A stretch of 64,000 nucleotides of DNA from Xenophilus azovorans DSM 13620 (GCF_000745855.1 NZ_JQKD01000031.1:1-64000), one strand, 5' to 3'. Counted from the first letter of the stretch, positions 1-10,130 are shown. Notes: generated from the sequence alone by a model not told the origin. Program-made: numbers and translations.

Positions 1-351
1 GATCCTCACGCCCGGGCAAGTCAACGACATCACCCAGGCTCCAGAGTTGCTCAAGGGCCTCAGGCCAACGCATGTGCTTGCCGACAAGGGCTATGACAGC
101 CGCGCCTTTGTGGCGCAGATCGAGGCGGCGGGCGCTCAAGCCGTGATTCCGCCGCGCAGTTGCCAGCAGCCGCGCTCCTTCGATGCCAAGCTATACCGGG
201 CTCGCAATGCGATCGAGCGATGCTTCGGCCGGCTCAAGCAGTTCCGACGCATCGCCACGCGTTACGACCGCAAGGCCGCCCACTTCATGGCCTTCCTCTG
301 CCTGGCCGCAAGTCTGGCTTGGCTGACAGATTGAATGTCGATTCAGCCTAG
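1..351 (+). mobile_element. Right-hand end of an IS5-family insertion sequence (truncated by the window edge)
   Basis: The window opens inside a transposase reading frame that stops at 334. A short non-coding tail follows, then CTAG at 348-351. IS5-family elements commonly use YTAR-type four-base targets, so the right end of the element may lie at about 347 with CTAG as the target copy. The left end, and therefore the paired inverted repeat, is outside the window, so the boundary is inferred only. Confidence 0.6.
2..334 (+). CDS. IS5-family transposase, C-terminal part (partial)
   Basis: The frame is open from base 2 to the stop at 334, so only the C-terminal 110 residues are visible. The sequence has the IS5 (IS4/5 superfamily) DDE fold signature. 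An LADKGYDS stretch carries the second catalytic Asp, and further on RNAIERCFGRLKQFRR carries the catalytic Glu followed by the basic helix. A hydrophobic C-terminus (FLCLAASLAWL) is typical. In the IS427 subgroup the transposase is often made from two frames by frameshifting; this piece would be the second frame. Whether the element is intact cannot be decided here. Confidence 0.85.
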   Translation: MLTPGQVNDITQAPELLKGLRPTHVLADKGYDSRAFVAQIEAAGAQAVIPPRSCQQPRSFDAKLYRARNAIERCFGRLKQFRRIATRYDRKAAHFMAFLCLAASLAWLTD

Positions 352-366
352 GGCGGGTGTGGCGGG

Positions 367-1026
367 CTACGAGGTGCACAGGCCGCGCACCAGCACCGGC
401 TGTGCAGCCTGCGCCGCCGCCGTGTCGAGCACCCTGAGCCAGGGCCAGCGGCGCCGGTAGTCGGCCGCCTTGGCGGCATAGAGCCGCGCATCGGGACAGC
501 GGCGGTTGGGCCGCAGCACGCCCCGCAGGAGTCCGTCCAGCCCGTCGGGCGCGTACAGCGTCAGGCCGCCGGCACCGGCCTGCAGGCCGACATAGGTGCC
601 GTCCACCAGGAAGCGGTCAATGCCTTCCGACGAACTGCGCAGCGGGCTGTAGGGGGCCCCGAAGTACGCCTCGTACCAGGTGTGGACGCGGGCCTGGTTC
701 TTCGCTTCCAGCGTCACGCCCAGGTCGGCGCAGGCCGTCTGCACGCGGCTGCCGATGGCCGCCTCGGACCCGGCCGACAGGTCGGCTGCGTCGAAATAGA
801 AGAGGTCGTAGTCGCGGATGCCCTCGGCCGCCGGCCGACCGCTGCGCAGGTTCCACACCGTCTGGAACAGGCAGCCGGCCACCAGCCAGGCGTCGGGCAG
901 TCCGAGGGCCGGGAGGCGCTCCAGGATGGCGCGGTTGGCCGGGTTGGCCAGCGCCAGGTCGACAAAAAGCCGGGCCGGCGAAGGCTCGCCGCCCGGCTCG
1001 CTGGATGAATCGACGGGATCAGCCAA
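367..1026 (-). CDS. Nucleotidyltransferase-fold protein (NTP_transf_6 / PF06042-like)
   Basis: This 219-residue protein resembles the PF06042 family of predicted nucleotidyltransferases whose substrate is unknown. Visible family features are GCLFQTVWNLRSG (51-63), an acidic RDYDLFYFD strand (71-79) that would hold the metal-binding Asp residues, NQARVHTWY (110-118), and a C-terminal AAKAADYRRRWPWL (184-197). The start is a TTG that overlaps the stop of the upstream aminotransferase gene (TTGGCTGA), suggesting translational coupling on the minus strand. Its biochemical role is not established. The family assignment is from motif recall, not from a search. Confidence 0.75.
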   Translation of the reverse strand: MADPVDSSSEPGGEPSPARLFVDLALANPANRAILERLPALGLPDAWLVAGCLFQTVWNLRSGRPAAEGIRDYDLFYFDAADLSAGSEAAIGSRVQTACADLGVTLEAKNQARVHTWYEAYFGAPYSPLRSSSEGIDRFLVDGTYVGLQAGAGGLTLYAPDGLDGLLRGVLRPNRRCPDARLYAAKAADYRRRWPWLRVLDTAAAQAAQPVLVRGLCTS

Positions 1027-2218
1027 CGACCTTGGCGATCGCCTGGCAGACGTGGTCGATGTTCTTGCTGTTGAGCGCCGCCACGCACATGCGGCCGGTG
1101 TCGGTACCGTAGACGCCGAACTCGCTCCTCAGGCGCACCATCTGGTCCTTGGTCAGGCCGGAGTAGCTGAACATGCCGATCTGCTCGGTGATGAAGCCCA
1201 TGTCCTGCTTCACGCCGGCGGCCTTCAGGCCATCGACCAGCTTCTGGCGCATGGCCTTGATGCGCACGCGCATCTCGCCCAGCTCCTTCTCCCACAGGGC
1301 GCGCAGCTCGGGGTTGCCGAGCACCGCCGCCACCACGGCGCCGCCGTGCGTGGGCGGGTTGCTGTAGTTGGTGCGGATCATGATCTTCAGCTGCGACAGC
1401 ACGCGGGCCGCCTCGTCCTTGCTCTCGCACAGCACCGACAGGGCGCCGACACGCTCGCCGTACAGGCTGAAGCTCTTGGAGAAGGAGGTGGAGACGAAGA
1501 AGTCGAGGCCCGCGGCGACGAACTTGCCGATGACGGCGCCGTCCTCCTGGATGCCGTGGCCGAAGCCCTGGTAGGCCATGTCGAGGAAGGCGGTGAGCTT
1601 CCTGGTCTTGACGGCCTCGACCACCTGGTCCCACTGCGCGGGCGTGATGTCGTAGCCGGTCGGGTTGTGGCAGCAGGCGTGCAGCACGACGATGGTGCCG
1701 GCCGGCGCGGCGTTCAGCGCGGCCAGCATGCCCTCGAAGTTCACGCCGCGCTTGGCGGCGTCGTAGTAGGGGTAGGTCTCGACCTGGAAGCCGGCCTGGG
1801 TGAACAGGGCGCGGTGGTTCTCCCAGCTCGGGTCGCTGATCAGCACCTTGGCGTCGGGGCTGAGCTTCTTGAGGAAGTCGGCGCCGATCTTCAGGCCGCC
1901 GGTGCCGCCCAGGCCCTGTACGGTGGCGACGCGGCCGGACTTCACCGGCTCGCTGTCGGCGCCGAAGACCAGCGCCTTCACCGCCGCGTCGTAGGCGGCG
2001 ATGCCGTCGATCGGCAGGTAGCCGCGGGCGCTGGGCGCCTTCATCATGTCGGCCTCGGCCTTCTTCACGCACTCCAGCAGCGGCAGCTTGCCGTTGTCGT
2101 CGTAGTACACGCCCACGCCGAGGTTGACCTTCTGCGGGTTGGTGTCGGCGGCGAATTGTTCGTTCAGGCCCAGGATCGGGTCGCGCGGCGCCATTTCGAC
2201 GGCGGTGAAGAGAGACAT
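1019..2218 (-). CDS. tyrB: Class I aromatic-amino-acid/aspartate aminotransferase
   Basis: This is a 399-residue PLP-dependent aminotransferase of fold type I, subgroup I-alpha, the length of AspC/TyrB. It would transfer the amino group between aromatic amino acids or aspartate and 2-oxoglutarate in the cytoplasm. Visible landmarks: [11 protein letters not shown] (180-190) with the cofactor-contacting Asn, LDMAYQGFG (212-220) with the Asp and Tyr that contact the pyridine ring, and [16 protein letters not shown], where Lys248 is the Schiff-base lysine. Substrate preference (Asp versus Phe/Tyr) cannot be read from sequence alone, so tyrB rather than aspC is a guess from betaproteobacterial naming. 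It is divergent from uvrB, with about 130 bp between the two starts. Confidence 0.88.
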   Translation of the reverse strand: MSLFTAVEMAPRDPILGLNEQFAADTNPQKVNLGVGVYYDDNGKLPLLECVKKAEADMMKAPSARGYLPIDGIAAYDAAVKALVFGADSEPVKSGRVATVQGLGGTGGLKIGADFLKKLSPDAKVLISDPSWENHRALFTQAGFQVETYPYYDAAKRGVNFEGMLAALNAAPAGTIVVLHACCHNPTGYDITPAQWDQVVEAVKTRKLTAFLDMAYQGFGHGIQEDGAVIGKFVAAGLDFFVSTSFSKSFSLYGERVGALSVLCESKDEAARVLSQLKIMIRTNYSNPPTHGGAVVAAVLGNPELRALWEKELGEMRVRIKAMRQKLVDGLKAAGVKQDMGFITEQIGMFSYSGLTKDQMVRLRSEFGVYGTDTGRMCVAALNSKNIDHVCQAIAKVVG

Positions 2219-2349
2219 TTTGGAATGCGTCCTTGGAAGGGAGGGGATGCCCGGGAGGCCCCAGGGCTTGGGCTGCCGGCTGGCCTGCGGTAGGCTGGCG
2301 GGTTCCGTTGAATTTTACCGGCCGGCCCGCACCTGCACCGCTTCCGCCC

Positions 2350-4461
2350 ATGCCCGAAGTGCCTGAATCCATGCCCGACAAGACCCCCGCGAAGGGCGAG
2401 TTCGTCTCCTTTCCCGACTCCCCCTTCCAGCTCTTCCAGCCGTACCCGCCGGCCGGCGACCAGCCGACGGCCATCGCGCAGCTGGTGGAAGGGGTCCACG
2501 ACGGCGAGGTGTTCCAGACCCTGCTGGGCGTGACCGGCTCGGGCAAGACCTTCACCATGGCCAACGTGATCGCCCGCCTGGGCCGCCCGGCCATCGTGTT
2601 CGCGCCCAACAAGACGCTGGCGGCGCAGCTCTACAGCGAGTTCCGCGAGTTCTTCCCGAAGAACGCGGTGGAGTACTTCGTCAGCTACTACGACTACTAC
2701 CAGCCCGAGGCCTACGTGCCGCAGCGCGACCTGTTCATCGAGAAGGACTCGTCCATCAACGAGCACATCGAGCAGATGCGCCTGTCGGCCACCAAGAGCG
2801 TGCTGGAGCGGCGCGACGTGGTGATCGTGGCCACGGTGAGCGCCATCTACGGCATCGGCACGCCCGAGGACTACATGGAGATGCGGCTGATCATGCGGGT
2901 GGGCGACAAGGTCGGCCAGCGCGACCTGATCGGCCGGCTGATCCGCATGCAGTACACCCGCAACGAGCAGGACTTCGCCCGCGGCACCTTCCGCGTGCGC
3001 GGCGACGTGATCGACGTGTTCCCGGCCGAGCACAGCGAACTGGCGATCCGTATCGAGCTGTTCGACGACGAGATCGAGACGCTGTCGCTGTTCGACCCGC
3101 TCACCGGCCGCATCCGCCAGAAGGTGCCGCGCTTCACCGTCTACCCTTCCAGCCACTACGTCACGCCGCGCGACAAGACGCTGCGCGCGGTCGAGACCAT
3201 CAAGCTGGAACTGGACGCGCGCCTGAAGGAGCTGGTGGCCGCCGGCAAGCTGGTGGAGGCGCAGCGCCTGGAGCAGCGCACGCGCTTCGACCTGGAGATG
3301 CTGGCCGAGATCGGCCACTGCAAGGGCATCGAGAACTACACGCGGCACCTCTCGGGCGCCGCGCCGGGCGATCCGCCGCCCACGCTGACCGACTACCTGC
3401 CCAAGGACGCGATCATGTTCCTGGACGAGAGCCACCAGATGATCGGCCAGCTCTCGGCCATGTACAACGGCGACCGGGCGCGCAAGACCACGCTGGTGGA
3501 GTATGGCTTTCGCCTGCCCTCGGCGCTGGACAACCGGCCGCTGAAGTTCGAGGAGTTCGAGCGCCGCATGCGCCAGTGCATCTTCGTCTCGGCCACGCCG
3601 GCCGCCTACGAGCAGCAGCACGCCGGCCAGGTGGTCGAGCAACTGGTGCGACCCACCGGCCTGATCGACCCCGAGGTCGAGGTGCGCCCCGCCACCCACC
3701 AGGTGGACGACGTGCTGCAGGAGATCCGCATCCGCGTCGAGAAGAACGAGCGCGTGCTGATCACCACGCTGACCAAGCGCATGGCCGAGCAGCTCACCGA
3801 GTACCTGGGCGACAACGGCGTGAAGGTGCGCTACCTGCACAGCGACGTGGACACGGTGGAGCGGGTCGAGATCATCCGCGACCTGCGCCTGGGCGCCTTC
3901 GACGTGCTGGTGGGCATCAACCTGCTGCGCGAGGGGCTGGACATCCCGGAGGTGTCGCTGGTCGCCATCCTCGACGCCGACAAGGAAGGCTTCCTGCGCG
4001 CCGAGCGCAGCCTGATCCAGACCATCGGCCGGGCGGCCCGCAACCTGCACGGCAAGGCCATCCTCTACGCCGACACCGTCACGGAATCGATGAAGAAGGC
4101 GATGGGCGAGACCGAGCGGCGCCGCATCAAGCAGATCGAGTTCAACGAGGCCCACGGCATCACGCCGCGCAGCATCGTCAAGCAGGTGCGCGAGCTGATC
4201 GACGGCGTCTACAGCGAGAAGTCCGGCAAGGAGGCGATCCAGCGCGAACTGGAGCGGGCCAAGGTCGAGGACATGAGCGAGAAGGACGTCGCCAAGGAGA
4301 TCAAGCGCCTGGAAAAGCAGATGCTGGAGCACGCCCGCAACCTGGAGTTCGAGAAGGCGGCCCGCGTGCGCGACCAGTTGGCGCTGCTGCGCGAGCAGGC
4401 TTTCGGTGCAGCGGGTGGCGACAACATCGCGGTGCTGCCCGCGGGCGGGCAAAGGGCCTGA
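2350..4461 (+). CDS. uvrB: Excinuclease ABC subunit B (UvrB)
   Basis: UvrB is the damage-verification helicase of nucleotide excision repair, working with UvrA and UvrC. The protein is 703 residues. Walker A is GVTGSGKT (60-67), the aromatic beta-hairpin [19 protein letters not shown] (about 108-126) inserts behind the lesion, and MFLDESHQ is the Walker B region. The C-terminal UVR helix-hairpin ([20 protein letters not shown]) binds UvrC. The frame is open further upstream to 2233, but the ATG at 2350 is preferred because family homology begins soon after it; ATG 2371 is a second possibility. I see no clear LexA box in the short upstream region. Confidence 0.97.
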   Translation: MPEVPESMPDKTPAKGEFVSFPDSPFQLFQPYPPAGDQPTAIAQLVEGVHDGEVFQTLLGVTGSGKTFTMANVIARLGRPAIVFAPNKTLAAQLYSEFREFFPKNAVEYFVSYYDYYQPEAYVPQRDLFIEKDSSINEHIEQMRLSATKSVLERRDVVIVATVSAIYGIGTPEDYMEMRLIMRVGDKVGQRDLIGRLIRMQYTRNEQDFARGTFRVRGDVIDVFPAEHSELAIRIELFDDEIETLSLFDPLTGRIRQKVPRFTVYPSSHYVTPRDKTLRAVETIKLELDARLKELVAAGKLVEAQRLEQRTRFDLEMLAEIGHCKGIENYTRHLSGAAPGDPPPTLTDYLPKDAIMFLDESHQMIGQLSAMYNGDRARKTTLVEYGFRLPSALDNRPLKFEEFERRMRQCIFVSATPAAYEQQHAGQVVEQLVRPTGLIDPEVEVRPATHQVDDVLQEIRIRVEKNERVLITTLTKRMAEQLTEYLGDNGVKVRYLHSDVDTVERVEIIRDLRLGAFDVLVGINLLREGLDIPEVSLVAILDADKEGFLRAERSLIQTIGRAARNLHGKAILYADTVTESMKKAMGETERRRIKQIEFNEAHGITPRSIVKQVRELIDGVYSEKSGKEAIQRELERAKVEDMSEKDVAKEIKRLEKQMLEHARNLEFEKAARVRDQLALLREQAFGAAGGDNIAVLPAGGQRA

Positions 4462-4486
4462 GCGGACCGATAGACGCTCTCCATCG

Positions 4487-4524
4487 ACCCCATCGGGTTT
4501 ACCCGAGCATGGCCTGGGGTTTTC
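4487..4524 (+). terminator. Possible uvrB terminator (branched hairpin)
   Basis: ACCCC and GGGGT arms enclose an inner TCGGGT-TT-ACCCGA hairpin and are followed by TTTTCTG. It sits 26 bp after the uvrB stop and just before the candidate IscR operator. The T tract is short, so this is a moderate call. Confidence 0.4.
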
Positions 4525-4532
4525 TGTTAAAC

Positions 4533-4549
4533 TTGAGCGAAATACTCAA
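4533..4549. promoter_or_regulatory. Candidate IscR operator upstream of iscR
   Basis: TTGAGCGAAATACTCAA is an inverted repeat of TTGAG and CTCAA separated by seven A/T-rich bases, about 140 bp upstream of iscR. Spacing and arms resemble the type 1 ([2Fe-2S]-IscR) sites by which IscR represses its own operon. Recognition is by eye and by position. The iscR leader that follows (about 4550-4687) contains no convincing gene. Confidence 0.55.
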
Positions 4550-4687
4550 CAACAGAAGAACTTCGCGATGAAGGGCCGGCTCTCACCCCTCGATGGGGCC
4601 TGGCCGGGCAGGGCGGAGACGATGCCACTCCGGAAGATGGTCTCCAGGGTGTCATTTCCACGGTAAGCACTTCGAAAGGAGCTTGCG

Positions 4688-5224
4688 ATGCGTCTGACGA
4701 CCAAGGGCCGTTTTGCGGTCACCGCCATGATCGACCTGGCCCTGCGCCAGAACACGGGGCCGGTCACGCTGGCCGCGATCAGCCAGCGCCAGCAGATATC
4801 GCTGTCGTACCTCGAGCAGCTGTTCGGCAAGCTGCGCCGGCATGAGCTGGTGGAGTCCACCCGCGGGCCGGGCGGCGGCTATTCGCTGGGCCGCAAGGCC
4901 TCGGACATCACCGTCGCCGACATCATCGTCTCGGTGGACGAGCCGATCGACGCCACCCAGTGCGGCGGCAAGGAAAACTGCCTGGGCGAGGCCGGCCGCT
5001 GCATGACGCACGAGCTGTGGGCCTCGCTGAACCAGAAGATGGTGGAGTTCCTCGATTCCGTCACCCTGCAGAAGCTGGTGGACGACCAGATCGCCAAGGG
5101 CGTGCAGATCGAGAGCAAGCCGACCCCCAAGCGGGCGATCTCCAGCCAGCCGGTGGTCAAGCCGATCCGCGTGAACGCGCCCAACTCGGTGTTCGCGCTG
5201 GGCAGCGCCCTGGCCAAGACCTGA
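4688..5224 (+). CDS. iscR: Fe-S cluster-sensing transcriptional regulator IscR (Rrf2 family)
   Basis: IscR is a winged-helix Rrf2-family regulator that senses cluster supply by binding a [2Fe-2S] cluster, and it represses the isc operon when loaded. The N-terminal [19 protein letters not shown] and the recognition region [15 protein letters not shown] are characteristic. The unusual cluster ligands are all present: Cys92, Cys98, Cys105 and His108 in [21 protein letters not shown]. At 178 residues it is slightly longer than E. coli IscR because of the C-terminal tail. The ATG is preceded by GAAAGGAGC. It is the first gene of the isc operon and lies downstream of an inverted repeat that could be its own operator. 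Confidence 0.97.
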   Translation: MRLTTKGRFAVTAMIDLALRQNTGPVTLAAISQRQQISLSYLEQLFGKLRRHELVESTRGPGGGYSLGRKASDITVADIIVSVDEPIDATQCGGKENCLGEAGRCMTHELWASLNQKMVEFLDSVTLQKLVDDQIAKGVQIESKPTPKRAISSQPVVKPIRVNAPNSVFALGSALAKT

Positions 5225-5303
5225 CCGACGGACTTCTGAAAGCGGCGGGCCCCCGAGGGCCGCGCCAGAACAACGACGACCCCCACGCCCCGACGAGCAA
5301 GCC

Positions 5304-6524
5304 ATGGATGTGACTCCCCATTTCCCGATCTACCTCGACTACGGTGCCACCACGCCGGTCGATCCCCGCGTGGTCGACGCCATGATCCCGTGGCTGCGCG
5401 AGCACTTCGGCAACCCCGCCTCGCGCAGCCATGCCTGGGGCTGGGAAGCGGAGGAGGCGGTCGAGAAGGCGCGCGCCCAGGTGGCCGAGCTGATCGGCGC
5501 CGACCCGCGCGAGATCATCTGGACCTCCGGCGCCACCGAGTCCGACAACCTGGCGATCAAGGGCGCGGCGCAGTTCTACAAGGGCAAGGGCAAGCACCTC
5601 ATCACCGTCAAGACCGAGCACAAGGCCGTGCTCGACGTGATGCGCGAGCTGGAGCGCCAGGGCTTCGAGGTGACCTACCTGGACGTGCAGGAAAACGGCC
5701 TGCTCGACCTGGAGAAGTTCAAGGCCGCCATCCGCCCCGACACCATCCTGGCCAGCGTGATGTTCGTGAACAACGAGATCGGCGTGGTCCAGGACATCCC
5801 GGCCCTGGGCGCCATCTGCCGCGAGAAGGGCGTGATCTTCCACGTCGACGCGGCGCAGGCGACCGGCAAGGTCGAGATCGACGTCAAGACGCTGCCGGTC
5901 GACCTGATGAGCCTGGCATCGCACAAGACCTACGGCCCCAAGGGCATCGGCGCGCTGTACGTGCGCCGCAAGCCGCGCGTGCGCATCGAGGCGCAGATGC
6001 ACGGCGGCGGCCACGAGCGCGGCATGCGCTCGGGCACGTTGCCCACCCACCAGATCGTGGGCATGGGCGAGGCCTTCCGCATCGCCAGGGAAGAGATGCC
6101 GCAGGACCTCGCCAAGGCGCGCGCACTGCAGCAACGGCTGCTGGACGGCCTGAAGGACATCGAGCAGGTGTTCATCAACGGCGACCTCACGCACCGCGTT
6201 CCGCACAACCTGAACATGAGCTTCAACTTCGTCGAGGGCGAGTCGCTGATCATGGGCATCAAGGGGCTGGCGGTGTCGTCCGGCTCGGCCTGCACCTCGG
6301 CCAGCCTGGAGCCCAGCTACGTGCTGCGCGCGCTCGGCCGCAGCGACGAGCTGGCCCACAGCAGCCTGCGCATGACCATCGGCCGCTTCACGACCGAGGA
6401 AGAGATCGACACGGCCGTCTCGGCCATCCGCCACAACGTCGCCAAGCTGCGCGAGCTCAGTCCGCTGTGGGAGATGTACCAGGACGGCGTGGACCTGAAC
6501 TCCATCCAGTGGTCCGCCCACTGA
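5304..6524 (+). CDS. iscS: Cysteine desulfurase IscS
   Basis: IscS is a PLP enzyme that takes sulfur from cysteine as a protein persulfide and hands it to IscU for Fe-S assembly, and to tRNA thiolation pathways. The 406-residue protein begins with the family motif [14 protein letters not shown]. The PLP lysine is Lys208 ([12 protein letters not shown]), and the mobile catalytic cysteine is Cys330 in [14 protein letters not shown], the group I NifS/IscS type loop. [10 protein letters not shown] (180-189) is the cofactor Asp region. It follows iscR by 79 bp and precedes iscU by 31 bp in one operon. Confidence 0.98.
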   Translation: MDVTPHFPIYLDYGATTPVDPRVVDAMIPWLREHFGNPASRSHAWGWEAEEAVEKARAQVAELIGADPREIIWTSGATESDNLAIKGAAQFYKGKGKHLITVKTEHKAVLDVMRELERQGFEVTYLDVQENGLLDLEKFKAAIRPDTILASVMFVNNEIGVVQDIPALGAICREKGVIFHVDAAQATGKVEIDVKTLPVDLMSLASHKTYGPKGIGALYVRRKPRVRIEAQMHGGGHERGMRSGTLPTHQIVGMGEAFRIAREEMPQDLAKARALQQRLLDGLKDIEQVFINGDLTHRVPHNLNMSFNFVEGESLIMGIKGLAVSSGSACTSASLEPSYVLRALGRSDELAHSSLRMTIGRFTTEEEIDTAVSAIRHNVAKLRELSPLWEMYQDGVDLNSIQWSAH

Positions 6525-6555
6525 ACCGAATCGCACCAGAACAAGAGGTAACCCC

Positions 6556-6963
6556 ATGGCTTATTCCCAGAAGGTCATCGACCACTACGAGAACCCCCGC
6601 AACGTCGGCTCCTTCGACAAGGGCGACGAGACCGTCGGCACCGGCATGGTGGGCGCGCCGGCCTGCGGCGACGTGATGAAGCTGCAGATCAAGGTCAACC
6701 CCGACACGGGCGTGATCGAGGACGCGCGCTTCAAGACCTACGGCTGCGGCTCGGCCATCGCGTCGAGCTCGCTGGTGACCGAGTGGGTCAAGGGCAAGAC
6801 GCTGGACGAGGCGGCGCAGCTGAAGAACGCGCAGATCGCCGAGGAACTGGCGCTGCCGCCGGTGAAGATCCATTGCTCGATCCTGGCCGAGGACGCCATC
6901 AAGGCCGCCGTCAACGACTACAAGGCCAAGCACGGCGCCACGGCCGCCGCCGATGTCCACTGA
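6556..6963 (+). CDS. iscU: Fe-S cluster assembly scaffold IscU
   Basis: IscU is the scaffold on which the [2Fe-2S] cluster is built from IscS-derived sulfur before chaperone-aided transfer. The three invariant cysteines are present as Cys37 (GAPACGDV), Cys64 (YGCGSA) and Cys107 (KIHCSIL), with His106 beside the last. The HscA recognition peptide LPPVK is present at residues 100-104, matching the hscBA genes downstream. Length is 135 residues, slightly over the usual 128. Confidence 0.98.
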   Translation: MAYSQKVIDHYENPRNVGSFDKGDETVGTGMVGAPACGDVMKLQIKVNPDTGVIEDARFKTYGCGSAIASSSLVTEWVKGKTLDEAAQLKNAQIAEELALPPVKIHCSILAEDAIKAAVNDYKAKHGATAAADVH

Positions 6964-6979
6964 AGGGCCGCGCACCGAC

Positions 6980-7303
6980 ATGGCCGTCACGCTGACCGAA
7001 GCCGCTGCCCGCCACGTCACCCGCTACCTCGCCAAGCGAGGCAAGGGGCTGGGCGTGCGCCTGGGCGTCAAGACGACCGGCTGCTCGGGCCTGGCCTACA
7101 AGCTGGAGTACGTGGACGAGGTGGCGCCCGAGGACGTGGTGTTCGAGGACCATGGCGTGAAGGTCATGATCGACCCGAAGAGCCTGGCCTACATCGACGG
7201 CACCGAGCTGGATTTCGTGCGCGAGGGGTTGAACGAGGGCTTCCGCTTCAACAACCCCAACGAGCGCGACCGCTGCGGCTGCGGCGAGAGCTTCAGGATC
7301 TGA
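6980..7303 (+). CDS. iscA: A-type Fe-S carrier IscA
   Basis: IscA is an A-type carrier that accepts clusters or iron and passes them to [4Fe-4S] client proteins. With the ATG at 6980 the protein is 107 residues, exactly the E. coli IscA length, and starts [13 protein letters not shown]. The three conserved cysteines are Cys35 (TTGCSGLAY) and Cys99 and Cys101 (CGCGESF). An in-frame ATG at 6953, overlapping the iscU stop, would add nine non-conserved residues (MSTEGPRTD) and is the alternative start. It is followed by an intrinsic terminator at 7326-7350. Confidence 0.93.
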   Translation: MAVTLTEAAARHVTRYLAKRGKGLGVRLGVKTTGCSGLAYKLEYVDEVAPEDVVFEDHGVKVMIDPKSLAYIDGTELDFVREGLNEGFRFNNPNERDRCGCGESFRI

Positions 7304-7325
7304 ACACCGGCTGCCTCGCCGTGCC

Positions 7326-7350
7326 AGCCGCCGCGCTCCGGCGGCTTTTT
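7326..7350 (+). terminator. Intrinsic terminator between iscA and hscB
   Basis: AGCCGCCG and CGGCGGCT form a perfect 8-bp stem around a five-base loop, followed directly by five T residues (7346-7350). It lies 22 bp past the iscA stop and 27 bp before hscB, inside the isc operon, so it probably lowers rather than abolishes hscBA-fdx transcription, or hscB has its own promoter. Confidence 0.75.
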
Positions 7351-7376
7351 ATCGTCGGGGCGCCCGACCGTTTCGC

Positions 7377-7895
7377 ATGCAACTGACCGACACCGATTTC
7401 GCGCTGTTTGGCGTCCCGCCCACCTTCGCGCAGGACCGCGCCACACTGGACGCGCGCTGGAAGGAACTGCAGCGCGAGGCGCATCCCGACCGCTTCGCGG
7501 CCCAGGGCCCGGCGGCGCAGCGGCTGGCGATGCAGTGGTCGGTGCGGATCAACGAGGCTTACCAGCGGCTGAAGGACCCGCTCAGGCGCGCCGCCTACCT
7601 GTGCGAGCTGAACGGCGCGCCGGTCGACGCGGAGCGCAACACCGCCATGCCGCCGGAGTTCCTGGTGCAGCAGATGGAATGGCGCGAGGCGCTGGAGGAA
7701 GCCGGCGACCTGGTCGCGCTGGAGGCGCTGCAGGTCCAGGTCGATGCGGCCCGCACCCGCGCCCTCTCGTCGCTGGACTGGCTGATCGACGAGAAAGGCG
7801 ACTACCCCGGCGCGGCCCAGCAGGTCAGAGCCCTCATGTTCATCGAGCGATTCGCCGACGAGGCCGACGCGGCTTTCGACCGCTTGGGACAATAG
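7377..7895 (+). CDS. hscB: Fe-S co-chaperone HscB (J-domain)
   Basis: HscB delivers IscU to the Hsp70-like HscA and stimulates its ATPase. The 172-residue protein has an N-terminal J domain whose HPD tripeptide is at 36-38 (REAHPDRF), and the C-terminal three-helix region that binds IscU (FLVQQMEWREALEEAGD). Typical HscB is about 170-175 residues. The ATG lies 27 bp after an intrinsic terminator, so its level of transcription relative to iscRSUA is an open point. Confidence 0.96.
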   Translation: MQLTDTDFALFGVPPTFAQDRATLDARWKELQREAHPDRFAAQGPAAQRLAMQWSVRINEAYQRLKDPLRRAAYLCELNGAPVDAERNTAMPPEFLVQQMEWREALEEAGDLVALEALQVQVDAARTRALSSLDWLIDEKGDYPGAAQQVRALMFIERFADEADAAFDRLGQ

Positions 7896-7904
7896 GCGCT
7901 TCCC

Positions 7905-9761
7905 ATGGCACTTCTCCAGATCTCCGAACCCGGCCAGGCGCCGGACCCGCACCAGCGCCGCATCGCCGTCGGCATCGACCTGGGCACCACGCACTCGCTG
8001 GTGGCTGCCGTGCGCAACGGCGTGGCGGAGTGCCTGCCCGATGACCAGGGCAGGGTGCTGCTGCCCTCTGCCGTGCGCTACCTCGGCCAGGACCGGCGGC
8101 AGATCGGCCACGAGGCCCTGGCGGCCCGCGCGCAGGACCCGGCCAACACCATCACCTCGGTCAAGCGCCTGATGGGGCGCGGCCTGGCCGACATCGCGCA
8201 CCAGGAGGCGATGCCCTACGCGCTGGCGGACGAGGGCGGCATGGTGCAGGTGCGCACCGCGGCCGGCCTGAAGTCGCCGGTCGAGGTCAGCGCCGAGATC
8301 CTGGCGACCCTGCGCTACCGCGCCGAGGACACCTTCGACAACGACCTGCACGGCGCCGTCATCACCGTGCCCGCCTACTTCGACGAAGGCCAGCGCCAGG
8401 CCACCAAGGACGCGGCGCAACTGGCCGGCCTGAACGTGCTGCGCCTCATCAGCGAGCCGACGGCCGCCGCCATCGCCTACGGGCTGGACAACGCGAGCGA
8501 GGGCGTCTACGCCGTCTACGACCTGGGTGGCGGCACTTTCGACATCTCCATCCTGCGGCTGACGCAGGGCGTGTTCGAGGTCATCGCCACCGGCGGCGAC
8601 TCCGCGCTGGGCGGCGACGACTACGACCACGCGCTGGCCGAGGCCGTGCTCGCCCAGACCGGCGCCACGCCGCGCAGCGGCGAGGACCGGGCCGCGCTGC
8701 TGGTGGCGGCGCGGGCCGCCAAGGAGGCGCTGAGTGACGACGAATCCACCGAGTTCAGCGCCCGCCTGGGGGGCGCGGACCTGCGCTGCACCGTCACGCG
8801 CGCACAGTTCGACGAGGCCACCCGGCCCCTGACCGACCGCACCCTGGCCGCCGCCCGCAAGGCGCTGCGCGATGCGCGCCTGAAGCCCGAGGACCTGCAG
8901 GGCATCGTGCTCGTCGGCGGCGCCACGCGCATGCCGCAGATCCGCCGCGCGGTGGCGCAGTTCTTCGGCCGCGAGCCGCTGGTCAACCTCGACCCCGACC
9001 AGGTGGTGGCATTGGGCGCCGCCGTCCAGGCCAACCAGCTGGCCGGCAACGACAACGCCGGCAACCTGCTGCTGCTGGACGTGATCCCGCTCTCGCTCGG
9101 CCTGGAGACGATGGGTGGGCTGGTCGAGCGCATCGTGCCGCGCAACACCACCATCCCGACCGCGATGGCACAGGACTTCACCACCTACCAGGACGGCCAG
9201 ACCGCACTGGCGCTGCACGTGGTGCAGGGCGAGCGCGACCTGGTCGCCGACTGCCGCAGCCTGGCGCGCTTCACCCTGCGCGGCATCCCGCCGATGGCGG
9301 CGGGCGCGGCGCGCATCCGCGTCACCTTCACCGTCGATGCCGACGGCCTGCTGTCGGTGAGCGCGAAGGAGCAGAGCAGCGGTGTGGAGGCCAGCGTGAC
9401 CGTCAAGCCCTCGTACGGCCTGACGGACGAGCAGATCGCCGGCATGCTGCGCGAGAGCTTCTCCACGGCCCAGCAGGACATGCAGGCGCGTGCGCTGGTC
9501 GAGGCCCGCGTCGACGCCGAGCGGATGGTGCTGGCCACGCGCAGCGCCATCGCGGCCGACGGCGCGCTGCTGGATGCGACCGAGCGCGAGGCCATCGAGA
9601 CCCTCGTCGCCGAACTCGAGCGCGCCCGCGCCGGTAGCGACGCCGCGGCCATCGAGGCCGCCACCAAGGCGCTGGCCGAGGGCACCGAGCCCTTCGCCGC
9701 GCGCCGCATGAACCAGGGCATCGCCCGCGCCCTGGCCGGGCGCAAGATCGAATCGGTCTGA
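7905..9761 (+). CDS. hscA: Fe-S assembly chaperone HscA (Hsp70 family)
   Basis: HscA is a specialised Hsp70 that binds the LPPVK peptide of IscU and promotes cluster transfer. It has 618 residues. The actin-like ATPase domain begins with [11 protein letters not shown] (23-33), with the second phosphate loop in [11 protein letters not shown] (about 205) and the adenosine motif [12 protein letters not shown]. The substrate domain follows from about residue 385 ([18 protein letters not shown]). It starts 9 bp after hscB. Confidence 0.97.
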   Translation: MALLQISEPGQAPDPHQRRIAVGIDLGTTHSLVAAVRNGVAECLPDDQGRVLLPSAVRYLGQDRRQIGHEALAARAQDPANTITSVKRLMGRGLADIAHQEAMPYALADEGGMVQVRTAAGLKSPVEVSAEILATLRYRAEDTFDNDLHGAVITVPAYFDEGQRQATKDAAQLAGLNVLRLISEPTAAAIAYGLDNASEGVYAVYDLGGGTFDISILRLTQGVFEVIATGGDSALGGDDYDHALAEAVLAQTGATPRSGEDRAALLVAARAAKEALSDDESTEFSARLGGADLRCTVTRAQFDEATRPLTDRTLAAARKALRDARLKPEDLQGIVLVGGATRMPQIRRAVAQFFGREPLVNLDPDQVVALGAAVQANQLAGNDNAGNLLLLDVIPLSLGLETMGGLVERIVPRNTTIPTAMAQDFTTYQDGQTALALHVVQGERDLVADCRSLARFTLRGIPPMAAGAARIRVTFTVDADGLLSVSAKEQSSGVEASVTVKPSYGLTDEQIAGMLRESFSTAQQDMQARALVEARVDAERMVLATRSAIAADGALLDATEREAIETLVAELERARAGSDAAAIEAATKALAEGTEPFAARRMNQGIARALAGRKIESV

Positions 9762-9781
9762 GAAGAACGGCAACGGCCACC

Positions 9782-10120
9782 ATGCCCATCATCAAGATCC
9801 TCCCCCACGCCGAATACTGCCCCGAGGGCGCCGAGATCACGGCGCCCGCCGGCACCTCCATCTGCGAGGCGCTGCTGGAAAACGACATCGAGATCGAGCA
9901 TGCCTGCGAGATGAGCTGCGCCTGCACCACCTGCCACGTCGTCGTGCGCCAGGGCTACGCCTCGCTGGGCGAGCCCGACGAGGCCGAGGAGGACCTGCTC
10001 GACCGCGCCTGGGGCCTGGAGCCGACCTCGCGCCTGTCCTGCCAGGCCATCCTGGGCCGAGACGACGTGACGGTCGAGATCCCGAAGTACTCGATCAACC
10101 ACGCCAAGGAAAACCACTGA
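9782..10120 (+). CDS. fdx: ISC-type [2Fe-2S] ferredoxin
   Basis: This small ferredoxin is the electron donor for Isc-dependent cluster assembly. The 112-residue sequence keeps the ligands Cys42, Cys48, Cys51 and Cys87 and the extra conserved Cys46 (HACEMSCACTTCHV), the same spacing as E. coli Fdx. It is the last gene of the isc cluster, 20 bp downstream of hscA. An intercistronic repeat element (10131-10211) separates it from dnaQ. Confidence 0.96.
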   Translation: MPIIKILPHAEYCPEGAEITAPAGTSICEALLENDIEIEHACEMSCACTTCHVVVRQGYASLGEPDEAEEDLLDRAWGLEPTSRLSCQAILGRDDVTVEIPKYSINHAKENH

Positions 10121-10130
10121 TGACCATCAG

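Noticed and set aside
4568-4666. Short open frame in the iscR leader
   Set aside because: No ribosome-binding site and no recognisable family; the region is better explained as operator and leader.
7293-9773. Very long antisense open frame opposite hscB-hscA, and similar ones opposite uvrB, aceE, lpdA, sucB and others
   Set aside because: High G+C makes stop codons rare in the complementary frames. The translations are Arg/Ala/His-rich without family motifs, while the opposite strand encodes clearly conserved proteins.
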